Below are positions 16,801 through 24,696 of a stretch of 43,344 bases of DNA, in pieces; the first letter of the stretch is position 1, and every line of letters starts with the position of its first letter. The notes beneath the pieces were generated by a model. The model was not told where the DNA came from, made no database searches, and saw only the letters and a program-made list of their open reading frames with translations. The translations under genes were made by a program, and so were the position numbers. This DNA is from Actinocatenispora comari. GTDB taxonomy: Bacteria > Actinomycetota > Actinomycetes > Mycobacteriales > Micromonosporaceae. Location: assembly GCF_017312725.1 (NCBI RefSeq), contig NZ_BOPO01000042.1, positions 1-43,344 of the forward strand, read 5' to 3'.

Positions 16801-17097
16801 GCGATGTCGGCCGCGGTCGGCGCCGACCTGCTCGGCGCCGCCGAGGCGGACGCGCTGGGCCAGGCGTGGCGGCTGGCCGGCTCGGTGCGCAACGCGATGA
16901 TGTTGGTGCGCGGTCGCGGCTCCGACCAGCTGCCCCGGCACGGGGTCGAACTGGCCGGCGTGGTGCGCGCGCTCGGGTTCGCCGCGGACGATCCGGGCGA
17001 GTTCGTCGACGAGTACCTGCGCACCGCGCGGCACGCCCGGCAGGTGGTCGAGGCGCGGATGACGGTGGACGGCACGGGAGGCGCAGCGGGCGGATGA
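13822..17097 (+). CDS. glnE: Glutamine synthetase adenylyltransferase / adenylyl-removing enzyme, with repeat N-terminus
   Basis: Encodes 1091 residues from GTG 13822. GlnE adds AMP to, and removes it from, a tyrosine of type I glutamine synthetase according to nitrogen status. Both nucleotidyltransferase halves are intact: MGKTGGRELNYVSDVDVLFV near residue 305-320 (removing half) and MGRYGGAELGFGSDADVLFV near 815-830 (transferase half), each followed by GRGGLxD(I/V)E. The first 96 residues are a low-complexity extension of 10-residue (S/D)(G/R)RPAPERSAS-like repeats. Without it, from an in-frame GTG at 14110, the length is 995, typical of actinobacteria. The earlier GTG has the better ribosome site (GGAGGG, 9 bases) and coupling, so it is preferred, but 14110 remains possible. 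Confidence 0.92.
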   Translation: MQWRDPQQTPAGSRSPDDRPAPHRSSSDRPASDRPGSDQPASERRAPERSGSDRPAPERSASGRPAPERSASGRPAPDRPAPERSASERPAPDRRGVARLSRLGFAEADRAFLLLGPADDGLGWWRAEPAGPADARAEELVRAVAASADPDLALHQLQRLVAVVPELPAALRADHALARRLFAVLGASDALGDHLVGSPGDWAVLASSADPDDRRGVAALRGALAPAGPAGGPAAVEQLRSSYRRVLLRVAAADLTGVRTVDDVMAELTDLADATLAAALQIARSERDDADEARLAIVAMGKTGGRELNYVSDVDVLFVAEPPIVDGPEPAQPADSAAALRVASALAVRVIDVCRQVAWQLDAGLRPEGRDGPLVRTVASYDAYYRRWAKGWEFQALLKARYAAGDAQLADEWLARVHPLLWQTAGGTERPSMVAEVRAMRRRVEDQLSTVDAEREIKLGRGGLRDIEFAVQLLQLVHGRSDAELRGTNTLRALAALTAGGYVGRTDGEELAAGYRFLRTIEHRLQLQHLRRTHRIPDAEPGLRWLAQSLGYRGEPKRSAVQGFLADWTKLAHNVRRLHEKLLYRPLLEAVARVPTDSLRLTSGAAESRLAALGFDDPAGALRHLGSLTGGVSRSAAIQRTLLPALLPEFADAPEPDHGLLAYRQVSEKLGRTPWYLRLLRDSGPVAIRLARLLGESRYVTDLLTRDPEALRLLAADAELVPRDPGVLAEAMAAAVARHDRPADAVAALRALRRRELFRIACADLLGRLDVVAVGAALTQVTDAVLAAALAVARRAAGVPEALSFAVIGMGRYGGAELGFGSDADVLFVYDDAPGAADQAHQVAETLRALLAAPAPDPPLVIDADLRPEGRQGPLVRSLDAYRSYYRRWSRVWEAQALLRARFVAGDADLGARFTALIDPVRYPAHGLSREQVVEILRIKARVDAERLPRGADPATHTKLGRGGLADVEWTVQLLQLRHAAHLPELRVTGTLEAMSAAVGADLLGAAEADALGQAWRLAGSVRNAMMLVRGRGSDQLPRHGVELAGVVRALGFAADDPGEFVDEYLRTARHARQVVEARMTVDGTGGAAGG
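13981..14040 (+). repeat. 30-bp perfect tandem repeat inside glnE
   Basis: Two identical 30-bp units (13981-14010 and 14011-14040) start CGACCGGCACCGGAGCGGTC; diverged copies continue on both sides over about 13900-14103. In frame they encode the RPAPERSASG unit of the GlnE N-terminal extension. Confidence 0.9.
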
Positions 17098-19109
17098 CCG
17101 ACGAGCCCGACCGGGATGCCGACGGGTTGGCGTCCACCCAGCCGATCGAGGCGGTGGCCGACGACCCGGACGAGGCCGGCCGGATCCCGCCCGCCGGCGG
17201 CCCGCACCGCACCGAAACCGCCCCCCGCCGCGCCGGGAACGACCGCCGCACCGGGAGCAACCGCCGGATCGGGAACGAGCGCCGCGCCGGCAACGGCGCC
17301 GGAGGGGCCGGGGACGCCCAGCGCCGGGACGGAGAGGCCCAGCGCCGCAACGGGGACGTTCCGGGTCGGGGTGCGCGTTCCGGCGCGGGCGCCGGGGACC
17401 CGCACCGGGTGTACGTGGAGGCGACCTCGCCGGCGCTGATCCCGCGGATCGGCCGGCAGCGTGACTGGGTCGACCTGGTGGACAGCTGGTTCCCGGAGCG
17501 CTACCGGGTGCCGATGATCGCCACCACGGCGACCTCGCTCGCGCTGACCGTGGCGTTCCTGTTCCTGCCGCTGGCCGGTACCGATCTCGCCGCGCAGGTC
17601 GCGCGCGGCCACTTCTTCTCCGCGCACGGCTGGTACACCATCGATTTCCGCTGGTACGGGGGGATCTATCCGTTCGGGTACAGCGTGCTCGCCGGGCCGC
17701 TCAACGCGGCGATCGGGTCCCGCGGTGTCGGTGCCGTCTCCTGCGTGCTGGCGTCGGCGGCGTTCGCGTTCCTGCTGGCCCGGTTCGCCGTGCGGCGGCC
17801 CACCCTGGGCGGCGTACTGGCCGCCATGGTCGGGGTGTTCAACCTGGTCAGCGGGCGGACCACGTTCGCGCTGGGCATCGCGATCGGGATGGCGGCGCTG
17901 GTCGGCGTGTCGCTGCCGGGCCGGGTACCGCGGTGGCTGCGGCTGGTGCTGGGCGGGGTGCTCGCCGCGCTGTCGGTGGCCGGCAGCCCGCTCGCCGGCC
18001 TGTTCGTCGGGCTGGCCGGCGGTGCCCTGCTGCTCGCAGGGCTGCGCCATCCGCCGGCATCGGCGGACGCGCCCGGCCCGGTCGCCCGAATCACCCGGTA
18101 TCTGACCGGCAGGTGGCGGGAGGGGCTGGTGCTGTGCGTCGGCGCGCTGGTCGGGCTGGTGCCGAGCATGCTGTTCCCGGACGGCGGGGTGCAGCCGTTC
18201 AACGGCGACTCGATGAAGGTCTTCCTGGCCGGCGGCGTGGTCACGTTCTTCCTGATCCCGGCGCGCTACCGGGCGCTGCGGACCGGCGCGGTGCTGATGG
18301 TGGCGATGGTGCTGTTCGCCTACCTGGTACCGAGCCCGATCGGGTCGAACATCACCCGGTTGCCGATGCTGTACGCGACGCCGTTGATCGTCGCGGTCGG
18401 CACCATCGACCGCCGGCTGCTGGTCGGGGCGGTGGTGGCGCTGACCTGGTGGCAGCCGCCGCTGGTGACCGGCGATCTGGGCAGCGCGGGCGACCGGGCC
18501 GCGCAGTCGGCGTTCTACCAGCCGCTGATCGCCGAGCTGGACCGGCGCAAGCCGATCGGTCGGATCGAGGTCGTCCCGCTCTACGACCACTGGGAGTCGA
18601 CGTACGTGGCGGAGGCGGTGCCGCTGGCCCGGGGCTGGGAGCGGCAGGTCGACGTGCACCGCAACCCGCTGTTCTACCGCGACACCGTGGCCCCGGACGA
18701 CTACCTGGACTGGCTGTACCGCAACGCGGTCGGCTACGTGGCCGTGCCGCAGGGCACCAAGCTGGACAAGTACGGTCGGCAGGAGGCGGACCTGATCGCC
18801 GCCGGCCTGCCGTACCTCAAGCCCGTCTGGTCGAACTCCGACTGGCGGCTCTACCAGGTACGCAACGCGCAGCAGCTGGTGTCCGGGGTCGGCGTGCTGG
18901 TCGACTCGACCCCCACCGGGCTGGTGTTCGACACGACCGACTCCGGTCGGGTGCTGGTGCGGGTGCGGTGGAGCCGCTGGTTGACGCTGTCCGGCCCGGA
19001 TGCCTGTTTCGGCCCGGCCCGCGAGGGTTGGGTGGAGGTCACGGTGAACGGGCCCGGCCGGTACCGGATCTCCAGCGGCTTCGTACCGCGGCAGGCCCAC
19101 CGCTGCTGA
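17094..19109 (+). CDS. Polytopic membrane protein, glycosyltransferase-C-like architecture
   Basis: Encodes 671 residues. The first 130 or so are hydrophilic and Arg/Gly/Asn-rich (repeats of NDRR, GNERRAGN, AQRRDGE). About ten hydrophobic segments follow between residues 140 and 460, then a soluble C-terminal domain (EVVPLYDHWEST, DYLDWLYRNAVGYVAVP, WRLYQV) of the kind found in actinobacterial GT-C-like and uncharacterised membrane proteins. No catalytic motif can be confirmed, so the function is open. Its ATG overlaps the glnE stop (ATGA at 17094-17097), so it is translationally coupled to glnE. Confidence 0.75.
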   Translation: MTDEPDRDADGLASTQPIEAVADDPDEAGRIPPAGGPHRTETAPRRAGNDRRTGSNRRIGNERRAGNGAGGAGDAQRRDGEAQRRNGDVPGRGARSGAGAGDPHRVYVEATSPALIPRIGRQRDWVDLVDSWFPERYRVPMIATTATSLALTVAFLFLPLAGTDLAAQVARGHFFSAHGWYTIDFRWYGGIYPFGYSVLAGPLNAAIGSRGVGAVSCVLASAAFAFLLARFAVRRPTLGGVLAAMVGVFNLVSGRTTFALGIAIGMAALVGVSLPGRVPRWLRLVLGGVLAALSVAGSPLAGLFVGLAGGALLLAGLRHPPASADAPGPVARITRYLTGRWREGLVLCVGALVGLVPSMLFPDGGVQPFNGDSMKVFLAGGVVTFFLIPARYRALRTGAVLMVAMVLFAYLVPSPIGSNITRLPMLYATPLIVAVGTIDRRLLVGAVVALTWWQPPLVTGDLGSAGDRAAQSAFYQPLIAELDRRKPIGRIEVVPLYDHWESTYVAEAVPLARGWERQVDVHRNPLFYRDTVAPDDYLDWLYRNAVGYVAVPQGTKLDKYGRQEADLIAAGLPYLKPVWSNSDWRLYQVRNAQQLVSGVGVLVDSTPTGLVFDTTDSGRVLVRVRWSRWLTLSGPDACFGPAREGWVEVTVNGPGRYRISSGFVPRQAHRC

Positions 19110-19200
19110 AGGTTAGTGCCGTCGTAGGGTCAGGGCGGGTAATTTAGCTCCGTCAGTGGCGCTGACCGGCAGGTGGCGCCGGCCGGGAACAGGAGGCCGA

Positions 19201-20580
19201 GTGGACAGCACCGAGCTGGCCGGGCGACTCGCCGGGATCGTCGGCGAGCGGCACGTCCGTACCGCCGAGGGCGACCTGGAGGCGTACGCCCGGGACGCCA
19301 CCCCGCTGTTCCGGCACCGGCCGGACGTGGTGGTGTTCCCCGGCGACACCGCCGAGGTCGCCGCGGTGCTGACGCTCGCCACCGAGCTGTCGGTACCGGT
19401 GGTGCCGCGCGGCGCGGGCTCCAACCTGGCCGCCGCCACCGTGCCGCTGCACGGCGGCATCGTGCTGGTGCTGACCCGGCTCACCGAGATCCTGGAGATC
19501 TCCGGTCCCGAGCTGCTGGCGCGGGTGCAGCCCGGGGTGTCGACCAAGGCCCTGGCCGAGGCGGCCGCCGGGCACGGCCTGCTGTACGTGCCGGATCCCG
19601 GCTCCCAGGTGGTGTCGACCGTCGGCGGCAACGTCGCCACCTGCGCCGGCGGGCTGCGCGGCCTCAAGTACGGGGTGACCCGCAACTACGTGCTGGGCCT
19701 GGAGGTGGTGCTGCCCACCGGCGAGGTCATCCGCACCGGCGGGCGGCTGTGGAAGGACGTCGCCGGCTACGACCTGACCCGGCTGCTGACCGGCTCGGAG
19801 GGCACCCTCGGGGTGATCACCGAGGTCACCGTCGCGCTCGTGCCCAAGCCCGCGGCGGCCCGCACCGGCGTCGCGTACTTCGCCGACCTGGCCGCGGCCG
19901 GCCGTGCCGTCGCCGCCGTGATCGAGGCCGGCATCACGCCGGCGACCTGCGAGTTCCTCGACCGTACCTGCGTGGCGGCGGTCGAGGACTACGCCCACCT
20001 CGGCCTCGACACCGAGGCCGGTGCGCTGCTGCTGTTCGGCGACGACGGCGACCCGGAGGTGGTGCAGGCGAGCCTGACCCGGATCGGCCAGGTGTGCACC
20101 GAGCACGGTGCGACCGGCGTGACCCTCGCGGAGAGCGTCGCGGCCAGCGAGGAACTGCTCGCCGCCCGGCGCTGCTCGCTGCCGGCGCTGTCCCGGCTCG
20201 GCTCGCTGACCATCCTGGAGGACGCCACGGTGCCGCGGCCGAAACTCGCCGAGATGGCCGACCGGATCGCCGCCATCGCCGCGAACCACCGGCTCACCAT
20301 CGGTACCTTCGGGCACGCCGGCGACGGCAACCTGCACCCCACCTGCGTGCTGGACGTGCACGACACCGACGCGATCGAACGCTCGCACGCCGCGTTCGGC
20401 GAGATCTTCGCCGCCGCGATCGAGCTCGGCGGCACCATCACCGGCGAGCACGGCGTCGGCGCGGCGAAGCTGCCGTACCTGGAACGCCGGCTCGGCGCCG
20501 ACCAGCTGGCGCTGCTGCGCCGGATCAAGACCGCGTTCGACCCCGCGGGCATCCTCAACCCCGGAAAGCTCGGTTCCTGA
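19201..20580 (+). CDS. glcD: FAD-linked 2-hydroxyacid oxidase subunit (glycolate oxidase GlcD-like)
   Basis: Encodes 459 residues. Residues about 35-215 are the FAD-binding PCMH domain (VVPRGAGSNLAAA, DPGSQVVSTVGGNVATCAGG, LKYGVTRNYVLGLEVVLPTGE), followed by the C-terminal oxidase domain with GTFGHAGDGNLHP and GEHGVGAAK. It should oxidise glycolate, D-lactate or a similar acid, passing electrons to the iron-sulfur partner encoded next. The GTG at 19201 has AGGAGG 4 bases upstream; it starts within an open frame that reaches back to 19156. Its stop overlaps the start of glcF. No glcE is present, as usual for actinobacterial two-gene versions. The exact substrate is not determined. Confidence 0.88.
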   Translation: MDSTELAGRLAGIVGERHVRTAEGDLEAYARDATPLFRHRPDVVVFPGDTAEVAAVLTLATELSVPVVPRGAGSNLAAATVPLHGGIVLVLTRLTEILEISGPELLARVQPGVSTKALAEAAAGHGLLYVPDPGSQVVSTVGGNVATCAGGLRGLKYGVTRNYVLGLEVVLPTGEVIRTGGRLWKDVAGYDLTRLLTGSEGTLGVITEVTVALVPKPAAARTGVAYFADLAAAGRAVAAVIEAGITPATCEFLDRTCVAAVEDYAHLGLDTEAGALLLFGDDGDPEVVQASLTRIGQVCTEHGATGVTLAESVAASEELLAARRCSLPALSRLGSLTILEDATVPRPKLAEMADRIAAIAANHRLTIGTFGHAGDGNLHPTCVLDVHDTDAIERSHAAFGEIFAAAIELGGTITGEHGVGAAKLPYLERRLGADQLALLRRIKTAFDPAGILNPGKLGS

Positions 20581-21692
20581 TGGCAGGCGACAAGATCTTC
20601 GACGACGACCTGCTGAGCCGGTGCATGTCCTGCGGGTTCTGCCTGCCGAGCTGTCCGACCTACCAGCTGACCGGCGAGGAGGCGTCCTCGCCGAGGGGCC
20701 GCATCACGCTGATGCGCGCCGTACAGGAGGACCGGCTCGACGTGACCGACCCGACCGTGCTGGCGCAGTCGGAGTTCTGCCTGGGCTGTCGCGCCTGCGA
20801 GCCGGTCTGCCCGGCCGGTGTCCAGTATGGACAGTTGCTGGAGCAGTGGCGGGACACCGAGTGGCAGGGCCGGCGCCGGCCGCTTTTGGCCCGCGCGCTG
20901 ATGGCGATGATGTCCTGGCTCGGGATGGCCGGCATCACCCTGCTCGGCGTGGTACGCGGCGCCGCGCTCACCCGCCGCGGCACCGCCGACGCACCGCACC
21001 TGATGCTCGGCTGCGTCGAACGCGTGCTCTATCCCCGGGTGTCCCGCTCGGCCCGCCGGCTGGTACCGGCCCTGCGCGCGCCGGCTGTGCAGGGATGCTG
21101 CGGTGCGCTGCACGCGCACAACGGCGAGTCGGGCAAGGGCCGCCGGATGGCGCAGCGGCTCGGCCGGCAGCTGCCCGGCACGATCGTCACCACCTCCGGC
21201 GGCTGCTCCGCGCACCTGACCCACGAGCTCGGCGCCGACCGGGTGGTGGAGTTCTCCGCCTGGATCGCCGCGGGCAACGGCCCGGATCCAGCCTCGCTGC
21301 GCCCGATCATGCTGGACGAGCGGGGGAAACCGTTGCCGCCGCACGCATCCGGTGGACGGCCGGCCCGGATCGGGTTGCAGGACTCCTGCCACCTGCGCAA
21401 CGCGGTCGGCGTCTGGCGGCAGCCGCGCGAGCTGATCGCGCACCTCGGCGAGTACGTCGAGGTGCCGAACGCGGCGGGCTGCTGCGGCGCGGCCGGCTCG
21501 TACTCGGTGCTGCGGCCGAAGGACTCGCGCGCCGTGCTGGCGCCCAAGCTCGACGCGCTCGCCGAGCTCGACCTGGACTACCTCGCCGTGGTCAACCCGG
21601 GCTGCTACCGCCAGCTCGCCGGCGCGCTGAAGGGCAGCCGTACCAGGGTCGTGCACCTCGCCGAGCTGCTGGCCGCCGCCGGCACCGACTGA
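20580..21692 (+). CDS. glcF: Iron-sulfur subunit of 2-hydroxyacid oxidase (GlcF-like)
   Basis: Encodes 370 residues. Two 4Fe-4S motifs are intact: C15-C18-C21-C25 in CMSCGFCLPSCP and C67-C70-C73-C77 in CLGCRACEPVCP. Two CCG domains follow (GCCGALHAHNGESGKGRRM, GCCGAAGSYSVL), with DSCHLRNAVG between. This is the electron-transfer partner of the FAD oxidase, as in GlcF and LutA/GlpC relatives. The ATG at 20580 overlaps the glcD stop by one base. A large hairpin follows. Confidence 0.9.
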   Translation: MAGDKIFDDDLLSRCMSCGFCLPSCPTYQLTGEEASSPRGRITLMRAVQEDRLDVTDPTVLAQSEFCLGCRACEPVCPAGVQYGQLLEQWRDTEWQGRRRPLLARALMAMMSWLGMAGITLLGVVRGAALTRRGTADAPHLMLGCVERVLYPRVSRSARRLVPALRAPAVQGCCGALHAHNGESGKGRRMAQRLGRQLPGTIVTTSGGCSAHLTHELGADRVVEFSAWIAAGNGPDPASLRPIMLDERGKPLPPHASGGRPARIGLQDSCHLRNAVGVWRQPRELIAHLGEYVEVPNAAGCCGAAGSYSVLRPKDSRAVLAPKLDALAELDLDYLAVVNPGCYRQLAGALKGSRTRVVHLAELLAAAGTD

Positions 21693-21740
21693 ACCCGTTC
21701 GGCCGCGCCGTCGCCCTTCAGGGGACGCCGCCGGGCCCGG

Positions 21741-21796
21741 GACCGCCGGCCGGCGCCGTCGCTCGTCGACTCCCTGCACGGCCGGCGCCGGCGGTC
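21741..21796 (+). terminator. Long GC-rich hairpin after glcDF
   Basis: Imperfect 19-base arms, starting GACCGCC at 21741 and ending GGCGGTC at 21796, lie 48 bases past the glcF stop and 64 bases before the next gene. A probable terminator. Confidence 0.5.
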
Positions 21797-21860
21797 GCTG
21801 ACGCTGCGTGACATGGCGCATTGCGGCTCGCGCCCGGGCGCGGCGTGGCAGCCTGAGACG

Positions 21861-22715
21861 ATGGCAGGACTGCAGGCCCGCCGTGCGCTGGGCGCGCTGG
21901 CCGCCGTGGCCGCGTTGGTACTGGTCGTGGCCGGGTGCGGTGGCTCCGGAGGCGGCTACGGCGACTCGTCGGCGAGCCCGTCGCCGCAGCGGACCACGCC
22001 GGGCGCGCTGGCGAGCCAGCCACCACACCTGGAGGCCGCGCCGCAACCGAGCGGCTCGCCCGGGTTCCCGGCGCCGACGACCGAGGCCGGCCGCCGGCAG
22101 CTGCTGACCGCGGTGTTCGACGACGCGCAGGACATGTGGGCGAAGATCTTCGCGAACAGCGGAATGCACTACCAGCAGGCGAAACTGACCATCTTCACCG
22201 GCGACGTGCACACCGGCTGCGGCGAGGCGTCGAGCGACCTCGGACCCTTCTACTGCCCGGCCGACCACGGGGTGTACCTGGACACCTCGTTCTTCACCGC
22301 GCTGCAGCAACGGTTCGGCGTGCAGGGCGGCCTGCCCCCGGCGTACGTGGTGGGGCACGAGATGGGGCACCACGTGCAGAACCTGGTCGGCACGCTGGCG
22401 AGCGTGCAGGCCGCACAGCAGGCCGCGCCGGCGCAGGAGAACCAGCTCTCGGTCCGGCTGGAGCTGCAGGCCGACTGCTACGCCGGGGTGTGGATCCACA
22501 GCAGCTACGCCCGCGACCTGGTCAGCGATGCGGACCTGAACGACGCGCTGCACGCCGCGACGGTGATCGCGGACGACTTCCAGCAGCACAAGGCGACCGG
22601 CACGGTACGGCCGGACCAGTGGACGCACGGCTCGGCCGCGCAGCGCCGGCAGTGGCTCGCCACCGGCTTCACCAAGGGCGACCCGGACTCGTGCGACACG
22701 TTCTCGGCCCAGTGA
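21861..22715 (+). CDS. Lipoprotein neutral zinc metallopeptidase (YpfJ family)
   Basis: Encodes 284 residues. A lipoprotein signal (ALGAALAAVAALVLV-like hydrophobic stretch then VVAGC) places it on the outer face of the membrane. The gluzincin-like core shows YVVGHEMGHHVQNLVG with HEMGH at 166-170, and SVRLELQADCYAGVW downstream, the two signatures of the YpfJ/putative neutral zinc metallopeptidase family (PF04228). Its substrate is unknown. The ATG at 21861 is preferred over 21813 because the signal peptide begins there. It converges on a DUF7144-like gene only 15 bp away. Confidence 0.88.
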   Translation: MAGLQARRALGALAAVAALVLVVAGCGGSGGGYGDSSASPSPQRTTPGALASQPPHLEAAPQPSGSPGFPAPTTEAGRRQLLTAVFDDAQDMWAKIFANSGMHYQQAKLTIFTGDVHTGCGEASSDLGPFYCPADHGVYLDTSFFTALQQRFGVQGGLPPAYVVGHEMGHHVQNLVGTLASVQAAQQAAPAQENQLSVRLELQADCYAGVWIHSSYARDLVSDADLNDALHAATVIADDFQQHKATGTVRPDQWTHGSAAQRRQWLATGFTKGDPDSCDTFSAQ

Positions 22716-22730
22716 CCGCTGGCGGACGTC

Positions 22731-23210
22731 TCAGCGCGGGTAGGGCAGGTTTCCGGTGTCGCGCGGCATGCTCGGCCGCAGCTCGTCGGGCGCCAGCACC
22801 TCCTGCGGCGCCGAACCGCCGTGCGCGAACAGCACGTACAGCGCGACGATGTTCACGCCGATGATCATGATGGCCCAGAACGGGTAGGACGGCATCACGA
22901 CCATCTGGGTGAAGATGTCCAGCACGATGGTCAGCGCCGCGAGCCAGCGCACCGAGGAGATCCGGAACAGCAGCAGCACACCGCAGCCGGCCTGCACCAC
23001 CGCGATCGCGAGCAGCGCCCAGCCCCAGGCGTTCAGCGGTCCGAACACCAGCACCGCGGAGGCCACGAACACCCGGGAGCCGGCGATCGCGGCGATACCG
23101 TCCAGGCCGTTCATCACCGCCAGGACGATCAGCAACAGGCCGGCGAGCGCGACGCTGTGCCGCACGTGCCGGCGTACTCGATATCCCTCGCTCGGTGCCG
23201 CGGCACTCAT
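22731..23210 (-). CDS. DUF7144-type four-helix membrane protein
   Basis: Encodes 159 residues with four hydrophobic segments (ALAGLLLIVLAVMNGLDGIAA, ASAVLVFGPLNAWGWALLA, and two later), the last containing VMPSYPFWAIMIIGVNIVALY, which is typical of the actinobacterial DUF7144 membrane family. The function is not known. The ATG at 23210 has GGAGGTG about 6 bases upstream. It diverges from ltrA across 212 bp and converges on the metallopeptidase. Confidence 0.75.
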   Translation of the reverse strand: MSAAAPSEGYRVRRHVRHSVALAGLLLIVLAVMNGLDGIAAIAGSRVFVASAVLVFGPLNAWGWALLAIAVVQAGCGVLLLFRISSVRWLAALTIVLDIFTQMVVMPSYPFWAIMIIGVNIVALYVLFAHGGSAPQEVLAPDELRPSMPRDTGNLPYPR

Positions 23211-23422
23211 CGCCACACCTCCGGTCCGGCACGGATCGCGGTGTCGCGTTCCCGCGATTCGTGCCCAGTATCGGTCCGCGCCGCGGCAACCACCGGCGAA
23301 ACCGCCGAAACCGCGCCGGATCCGTGGCCGGCGGCGCGCACCCGCCACCGTCGAGGGTGGCGACGTGCACGCCTCGGAGCGCCGGCCCGGTCCGGCCGGG
23401 CGGTGTGGCAGCATCTGTCGGC

Positions 23423-24595
23423 GTGAGCGATGTCGGTCTGTACCTGCGGCGGATGGTGGGTCGCGACCCGGGCGAGGAGCATCGCGCCTCCACCCCGCTG
23501 GAGTTGCTGTTCGACCTGTGTTTCGTGGTCGCGGTGGCGGCCGCCTCGGCCCAGCTGCACCACGGCGTCGCCGAGGGGCACCACGTCGCGATCCTGCAGT
23601 ACGCGATGGTGTTCTTCGCGATCTGGTGGGCCTGGATGAACTTCACCTGGTTCGCCTCCGCCTACGACACCGACGACGTGCCGTACCGGCTGCTGACGCT
23701 GCTGCAGATCGCCGGTGGGCTGGTGCTCGCCGCCGGCGTGCCGAGCGTGTTCCACCACTACGACTTCACCGTCGTGACGGTCGGGTACGTGGTGATGCGG
23801 GTGGCGATGGTGGGGCAGTGGCTGCGGGCGGCCCGGCAGGACCCGACCAGCCGCGGCGCCACCCTGCGGTACGCGGTCGGGGTCAGCGTGGTGCAGGTCG
23901 GCTGGGTGCTGCGGCTGCTGCTGCCGGGCGTGGCCGGGCTGGTCGGGTTCCTGGTGCTGCTCGTCGCGGAGCTCGCGGTGCCGGCGTTCGCCGAGGCGCA
24001 CGGCCGTGAGACGCCCTGGCACCCGGGCCACATCAACGACCGGTACGGCTGCTTCACCCTCATCGTGCTCGGCGAGTGCGTGGCCGCGGCCACCGTCGGG
24101 GTGCAGTCGGCGATCACCGACCGGGGCCTGTCCGCCGGCCTGCTGGTCACCGCGGGCGGCGGCCTGGTGCTGCTGTTCGCGATGTGGTGGCTGTACTTCA
24201 AGCACGAGGCCACCGCCGGCCTGAAGATCAAGCAGAGCCAGAACCTGCTGTGGGGGTACTCGCACTACGTGGTGTTCGCGTCGGTCGCCGCGGTGGGCGC
24301 CGGCCTGACCCTGGCCGCTGACGGCGAGACCCCGGCGACGGTGGTGGCGTTCGCCATCGCGGTACCCACCTGCTGCTACCTGGCCACCAGCGCCTACCTG
24401 CACGGGTTGCTGCTGCCCGGCTCGGTACCGGTGGTGACGTCGGCGGCGACGATCGTGCTGATCCTGGCGACCGCGGCGGTCGCCGGCGCGCTCGGCCTGC
24501 CCGCCAGCGTCGCGGTGATCGCCGTGCTGGTCACGGCCCTGCTGGTCGTGTCCATCCGGGCGGCCCGGCCGGCCGAGCCCGCCCCGACGAGCTGA
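23423..24595 (+). CDS. ltrA: Low temperature requirement protein A family membrane protein
   Basis: Encodes 390 residues with about ten hydrophobic segments. The N-terminal STPLELLFDLCFVVAVAAAS, the WWAWMNFTWFASAYDTDD segment and HINDRYGCFTLIVLGEC are diagnostic of LtrA (PF06772). The family was named from a Listeria cold-growth mutant; the molecular function is not established. The GTG at 23423 is chosen because homology begins shortly after; no ribosome site is obvious, so the transcript may be leaderless. It converges on the PH-like membrane protein. Confidence 0.85.
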   Translation: MSDVGLYLRRMVGRDPGEEHRASTPLELLFDLCFVVAVAAASAQLHHGVAEGHHVAILQYAMVFFAIWWAWMNFTWFASAYDTDDVPYRLLTLLQIAGGLVLAAGVPSVFHHYDFTVVTVGYVVMRVAMVGQWLRAARQDPTSRGATLRYAVGVSVVQVGWVLRLLLPGVAGLVGFLVLLVAELAVPAFAEAHGRETPWHPGHINDRYGCFTLIVLGECVAAATVGVQSAITDRGLSAGLLVTAGGGLVLLFAMWWLYFKHEATAGLKIKQSQNLLWGYSHYVVFASVAAVGAGLTLAADGETPATVVAFAIAVPTCCYLATSAYLHGLLLPGSVPVVTSAATIVLILATAAVAGALGLPASVAVIAVLVTALLVVSIRAARPAEPAPTS

Positions 24596-24696
24596 CCGCC
24601 CGGGCACCGCCCCGCGCCGGCCGACCGGCACGGAGAGCGGACCGGCCGGACGGGGTTCACCGGGCGACCGGCGGGAGCGGGCCGGGTGGGTGGCGC

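Noticed and set aside
13372-17034. 1220-codon minus-strand open frame
   Set aside because: It mirrors glnE, whose two nucleotidyltransferase halves are intact; the reverse frame has no motif.
19110-19200. tRNA or riboswitch before glcD
   Set aside because: No cloverleaf or known aptamer pattern could be drawn; only a TAATTT possible -10 without a good -35.
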